IMG/VR virus record: IMGVR_UViG_3300045741_000329 | Location: 1-38,166 of that record | Origin: a virus | Length of the DNA stretch: 38,166 nt | Strand: one strand, 5' to 3' | Part shown: positions 36,664 to 38,166 of the stretch, one piece after another | How the letters are laid out: each line of letters opens with the position of its first letter | How positions within the stretch are numbered: position 1 is the stretch's first letter | Made by a program: the position numbers and the translations under genes | The notes under the pieces: generated by a model | Database searches by the model: none | The model's input: the letters and a program-made list of their open reading frames with translations, nothing else | Told to the model about the DNA's origin: nothing

Positions 36664-36934
36664 GTTTGAATAGTCCTGTGAGGTTATCGGGGAGATCGAC
36701 CTTTATATCTCCGGAGTTGTGCGGGTTACCTTCGGCCATCTTCCAGACTTCTACTTTGGGAAGGCCATCTAGGAACGACATCTTTTCGTCGTCGCTGAGA
36801 TCCTTAATATACTTCTTCGCCCACTCCTTCAGACTGATAGTTCCTTTCGGCCTTCCTTTGGGATTGCCGCTCTGCCCTTTCTTGAACTGCCAAGGCTTAT
36901 ATTGTTTGGGAACTGAATTATCAGTTTTTTTCAT
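36605..36934 (-). CDS. Terminase small subunit-like DNA-binding protein (109 aa)
   Basis: From ATG 36934 the protein reads YKPWQFKKGQSGNPKGRPKG, the widespread GNPKGRPKG nucleic-acid-binding motif, then helices (ISLKEWAKKYIKDLSDDEKM) and an acidic, Pro-rich tail. Position directly before and overlapping the large subunit makes small terminase the best call. A longer frame starts at GTG 36961, but ATG 36934 sits exactly six bases after a TATAAT box, so I choose it and predict a leaderless message. Confidence 0.75.
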   Translation of the reverse strand: MKKTDNSVPKQYKPWQFKKGQSGNPKGRPKGTISLKEWAKKYIKDLSDDEKMSFLDGLPKVEVWKMAEGNPHNSGDIKVDLPDNLTGLFKHANNPDEGTNTDTPGENKE

Positions 36935-36940
36935 ATTCGT

Positions 36941-36949
36941 ATTATACCA
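36941..36949 (-). promoter_or_regulatory. Extended -10 promoter of the terminase genes
   Basis: TG-G-TATAAT (36949-36941) is a perfect extended -10 box on the minus strand, followed by ACGAAT and the ATG at 36934. There is no -35 box at the normal distance, as is usual for extended -10 promoters. Confidence 0.65.
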
Positions 36950-36960
36950 TACCTTATTCA

Positions 36961-37191
36961 CTATTCTTTGTGTCTTTTAATGGCGATTTTTGCCTCGAAC
37001 TCGTCAATGTAAGCAACTTTTATTGTTCCACCTGTTCCATGAATGTCGCTCTCAAAAGCAACAGAGTCTTTCTTTCCTATCAATCCTTCATAGAGGTAGT
37101 GGATTTCCGTAATATTGTGCCGAGTTTCCTCGGTTTCGCCAAACGGTGAGTCGGCACGAAACTTAATTTTTACATTCATTCCGTAATTCAT
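36961..37191 (-). CDS. Hypothetical beta-rich protein (76 aa)
   Basis: The product reads MNYGMNVKIKFRADSPFGET, then HNITEIHYLYEGLIGKKD and GGTIKVAYIDEFEAKIAIKR. Alternating strands suggest a small beta barrel or sheet. AGGGG lies about 6 nt upstream of the ATG. It is the last early-region gene before the terminase promoter. Family unknown. Confidence 0.65.
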   Translation of the reverse strand: MNYGMNVKIKFRADSPFGETEETRHNITEIHYLYEGLIGKKDSVAFESDIHGTGGTIKVAYIDEFEAKIAIKRHKE

Positions 37192-37222
37192 ACATCCCCT
37201 GTGGTGTTGTCTTTTAAGTGGG

Positions 37223-37417
37223 TCATATTTCTAAATGTCCCTTACAGTTTGGAATACCGCATTTGCATTCTGGTTCCTTCTCTTGGATGAAAGGGTGTGG
37301 GGAGGTGTCTATTGCGGCAGCTTTTCCTAGAAACTGTCCGAGCCTGTAGGCATCGCAGTTCTTCCGGTGCTTCCCATGCCGCTTGTCGCAAATGCAATCT
37401 TTTTCGTTTCCTTTCAT
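37223..37417 (-). CDS. Cys/His-rich zinc miniprotein (64 aa)
   Basis: The N-terminus carries CICDKRHGKHRKNC and the C-terminus CKCGIPNCKGHLEI, giving six cysteines and several histidines, enough for one or two zinc ions. The CxCGxxxC ending recalls post-SET zinc loops but no SET domain is present. Part of a run of small Cys-rich genes at 37.2-38.1 kb. Function unknown; a nucleic-acid or protein-binding role is likely. Confidence 0.65.
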   Translation of the reverse strand: MKGNEKDCICDKRHGKHRKNCDAYRLGQFLGKAAAIDTSPHPFIQEKEPECKCGIPNCKGHLEI

Positions 37418-37436
37418 ATCAACTCATGTAATGACT

Positions 37437-37622
37437 CTATTGGTTGGATAATGGTGCGCCAGTATTGTCTACTGGAGTTCCTAAACCTCGCTGTGTAGCG
37501 GGTGCCGTAAGCTGGAATCCACATCCCTCTACTTCTCGCGGGAAAGAATCGCCGCAATCGGGACAGCGATACGAAACACGCTTCACAGCTTTGTCATCAG
37601 GCGTTACGGGCGCATCATTCAT
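37437..37622 (-). CDS. Small zinc-ribbon-like protein (61 aa)
   Basis: RVSYRCPDCGDSFPREVEGC contains a CxxC pair and one more Cys, resembling half of a zinc ribbon. The tail PATQRGLGTPVDNTGAPLSNQ resembles the TGAPLS tail of the 102-aa gene at the left end, and a 16-base DNA stretch is identical there (238-253 and 37446-37461). This suggests past recombination between the two ends of the operon. Function unknown. Confidence 0.6.
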   Translation of the reverse strand: MNDAPVTPDDKAVKRVSYRCPDCGDSFPREVEGCGFQLTAPATQRGLGTPVDNTGAPLSNQ

Positions 37623-37625
37623 ACT

Positions 37626-37859
37626 TCATCGTTTCTCTCCTAGTGGTAGGGGGCGAACTCGTGAATGTGCCAGTCGTCGCAGCTCGGAGGCATCTTTTCT
37701 TTCATAGAATGTACCGATTTCGATAACACCACTTGCTTCAATACCAAATAACGAACGAGCATCGAAACCATAGCAAGCCTGAGAGTCAGTCAATCCGTTG
37801 TGTTCAAGATACCCCTCAAACTGCTGCCTATTTCCCGCTAGAATTATTATTTTCTGCAT
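37626..37859 (-). CDS. Hypothetical protein (77 aa)
   Basis: The N-terminus MQKIIILAGNRQQFEGYLEH looks like the first strand-loop-helix of a Rossmann-type domain, followed by ACYGFDARSLFG and SGVIEIGTFYERKD. It may be a small nucleotide-binding-like or partner protein. TAGAAT lies 5 nt before the ATG, and AGTAGAG is just upstream. No known family. Confidence 0.55.
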   Translation of the reverse strand: MQKIIILAGNRQQFEGYLEHNGLTDSQACYGFDARSLFGIEASGVIEIGTFYERKDASELRRLAHSRVRPLPLGEKR

Positions 37860-37867
37860 ACATCATT

Positions 37868-38035
37868 CTATTTCTCTACTGGTAAGTCTTTTAGTGCGGC
37901 CATATATCCATCTACAAAAATGTGTTGAGTGTCTTTGTGAGTGGGGCAGTATTCTCGCGCAAGTTCGTACGCTCTACGTCGCAAGGATTTTTGCTCTCGG
38001 TCTAAGTATTTTTGCACAACATCATCATCGTTCAT
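37868..38035 (-). CDS. Hypothetical helical protein (55 aa)
   Basis: MNDDDVVQKYLDREQKSLRR and AYELAREYCPTHKDTQHIFV make a short helical protein with a charged surface. AGGAG and AGAGG lie just before ATG 38035. The frame is open through the upstream gene with no stop between (GKNHN-TSRGERG-MNDDD), so if the window joins across the 110-bp repeat, a fused protein of about 126 residues is possible. Function unknown. Confidence 0.55.
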   Translation of the reverse strand: MNDDDVVQKYLDREQKSLRRRAYELAREYCPTHKDTQHIFVDGYMAALKDLPVEK

Positions 38036-38166
38036 ACCTCTTTCTCCTCTACTGGTGTTGTGATTTTTGCCGCAGCGACCATCACACTTCACGGCTTTGA
38101 GGTAGTAGCCTTTCTCTTTGAGGTAGCCGAGATTCAACTCGCTGATTCGTTTCCTGTGGTCGCGCA
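38036..38166 (-). CDS. Partial gene running off the right end (second copy of the KCDGRC protein)
   Basis: The minus-strand frame from the window edge reads DHRKRISELNLGYLKEKGYY and KCDGRCGKNHNTSRGERG, then continues into the 55-aa gene without a stop. Its first 110 bases are identical to 335-444, where the start (526) of the same gene is present. The missing 5' end is therefore probably the sequence at 445-526, which supports joining the ends. Confidence 0.7.
38057..38166. repeat. 110-bp direct repeat, right copy
   Basis: Identical to 335-444 and ending exactly at the window edge. It marks either a circular join or a repeat that ended the assembly. Confidence 0.95.

Noticed and set aside
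1-38166. Alternative genetic code (UGA or UAG read as amino acid)
   Set aside because: TGA ends many genes through ATGA overlaps and TAG through TAGTATG junctions, and core genes contain no internal stops.
1-38166. CRISPR array, integrase or transposon
   Set aside because: No regularly spaced short repeats, no tyrosine or serine recombinase motifs and no transposase-like gene were seen.

Overview
The window looks like an almost complete genome of a tailed, probably podovirus-type bacteriophage, taken from an assembly. The minus strand carries small and large terminase, portal, scaffold and major capsid genes. These are followed by P22-like neck and internal virion genes, and I see no tape measure, tail tube or sheath. 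No integrase or recognisable lysogeny repressor is visible. TGA, TAA and TAG all act as stops, so the standard bacterial code applies. The host cannot be read from the sequence. A KGG-type small protein and a membrane-anchored lysozyme-like protein recall Patescibacteria (CPR), but that is a low-confidence inference.

Layout. A divergent control region lies at about 3.32-3.66 kb, with two inverted repeats sharing a CTTGCAA core, each overlapping predicted -35 boxes. Leftward from it (minus strand, 3314 to 1) runs an early operon: membrane-anchored lysozyme-like protein, Rad52-type annealing protein, PD-(D/E)XK exonuclease and small genes. If the molecule is circular or circularly permuted, this operon continues from the right end of the window (38166 to 36961, small Cys-rich proteins) into the packaging, capsid, fibre and internal-protein genes down to a holin-like gene near 16.15 kb. 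A 110-bp identical repeat (335-444 and 38057-38166) supports the join. The first ~334 bases look like an alternative allele or recombinant of this junction.

Rightward from the control region (plus strand) come an HNH-like protein, an unknown gene, a tRNA (probably Gln), a 330-bp non-coding stretch, a papain-like endolysin with a peptidoglycan-binding domain, a holin-like protein, two zinc-finger miniproteins and a strong terminator (6420-6443). A short minus-strand island (6442-7357) follows.

The most unusual part is a tight plus-strand operon at 7448-16107 for sugar and glycan work: a two-gene transketolase lacking its C-terminal domain, a 30-residue membrane peptide, a FlaA1/CapD-type dehydratase, a DegT-type aminotransferase, a WbpG/PseA-type amidotransferase with its own glutaminase, two glycosyltransferases, a methyltransferase, a coiled-coil protein, a second SDR and a hexapeptide acyltransferase. 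Together they could make and attach a modified amino sugar, either remodelling the host surface or decorating the virion. Its genes mostly join by ATGA overlaps, whereas the minus-strand structural operon mostly uses a stop-N-ATG junction (often TAGTATG), so the two modules appear to have separate histories.

A recurrent promoter layout, a -10 box followed by 6-7 nt and then ATG, suggests leaderless mRNAs for the small terminase, the HNH gene, a 13-codon leader peptide before the transketolase, and possibly others.
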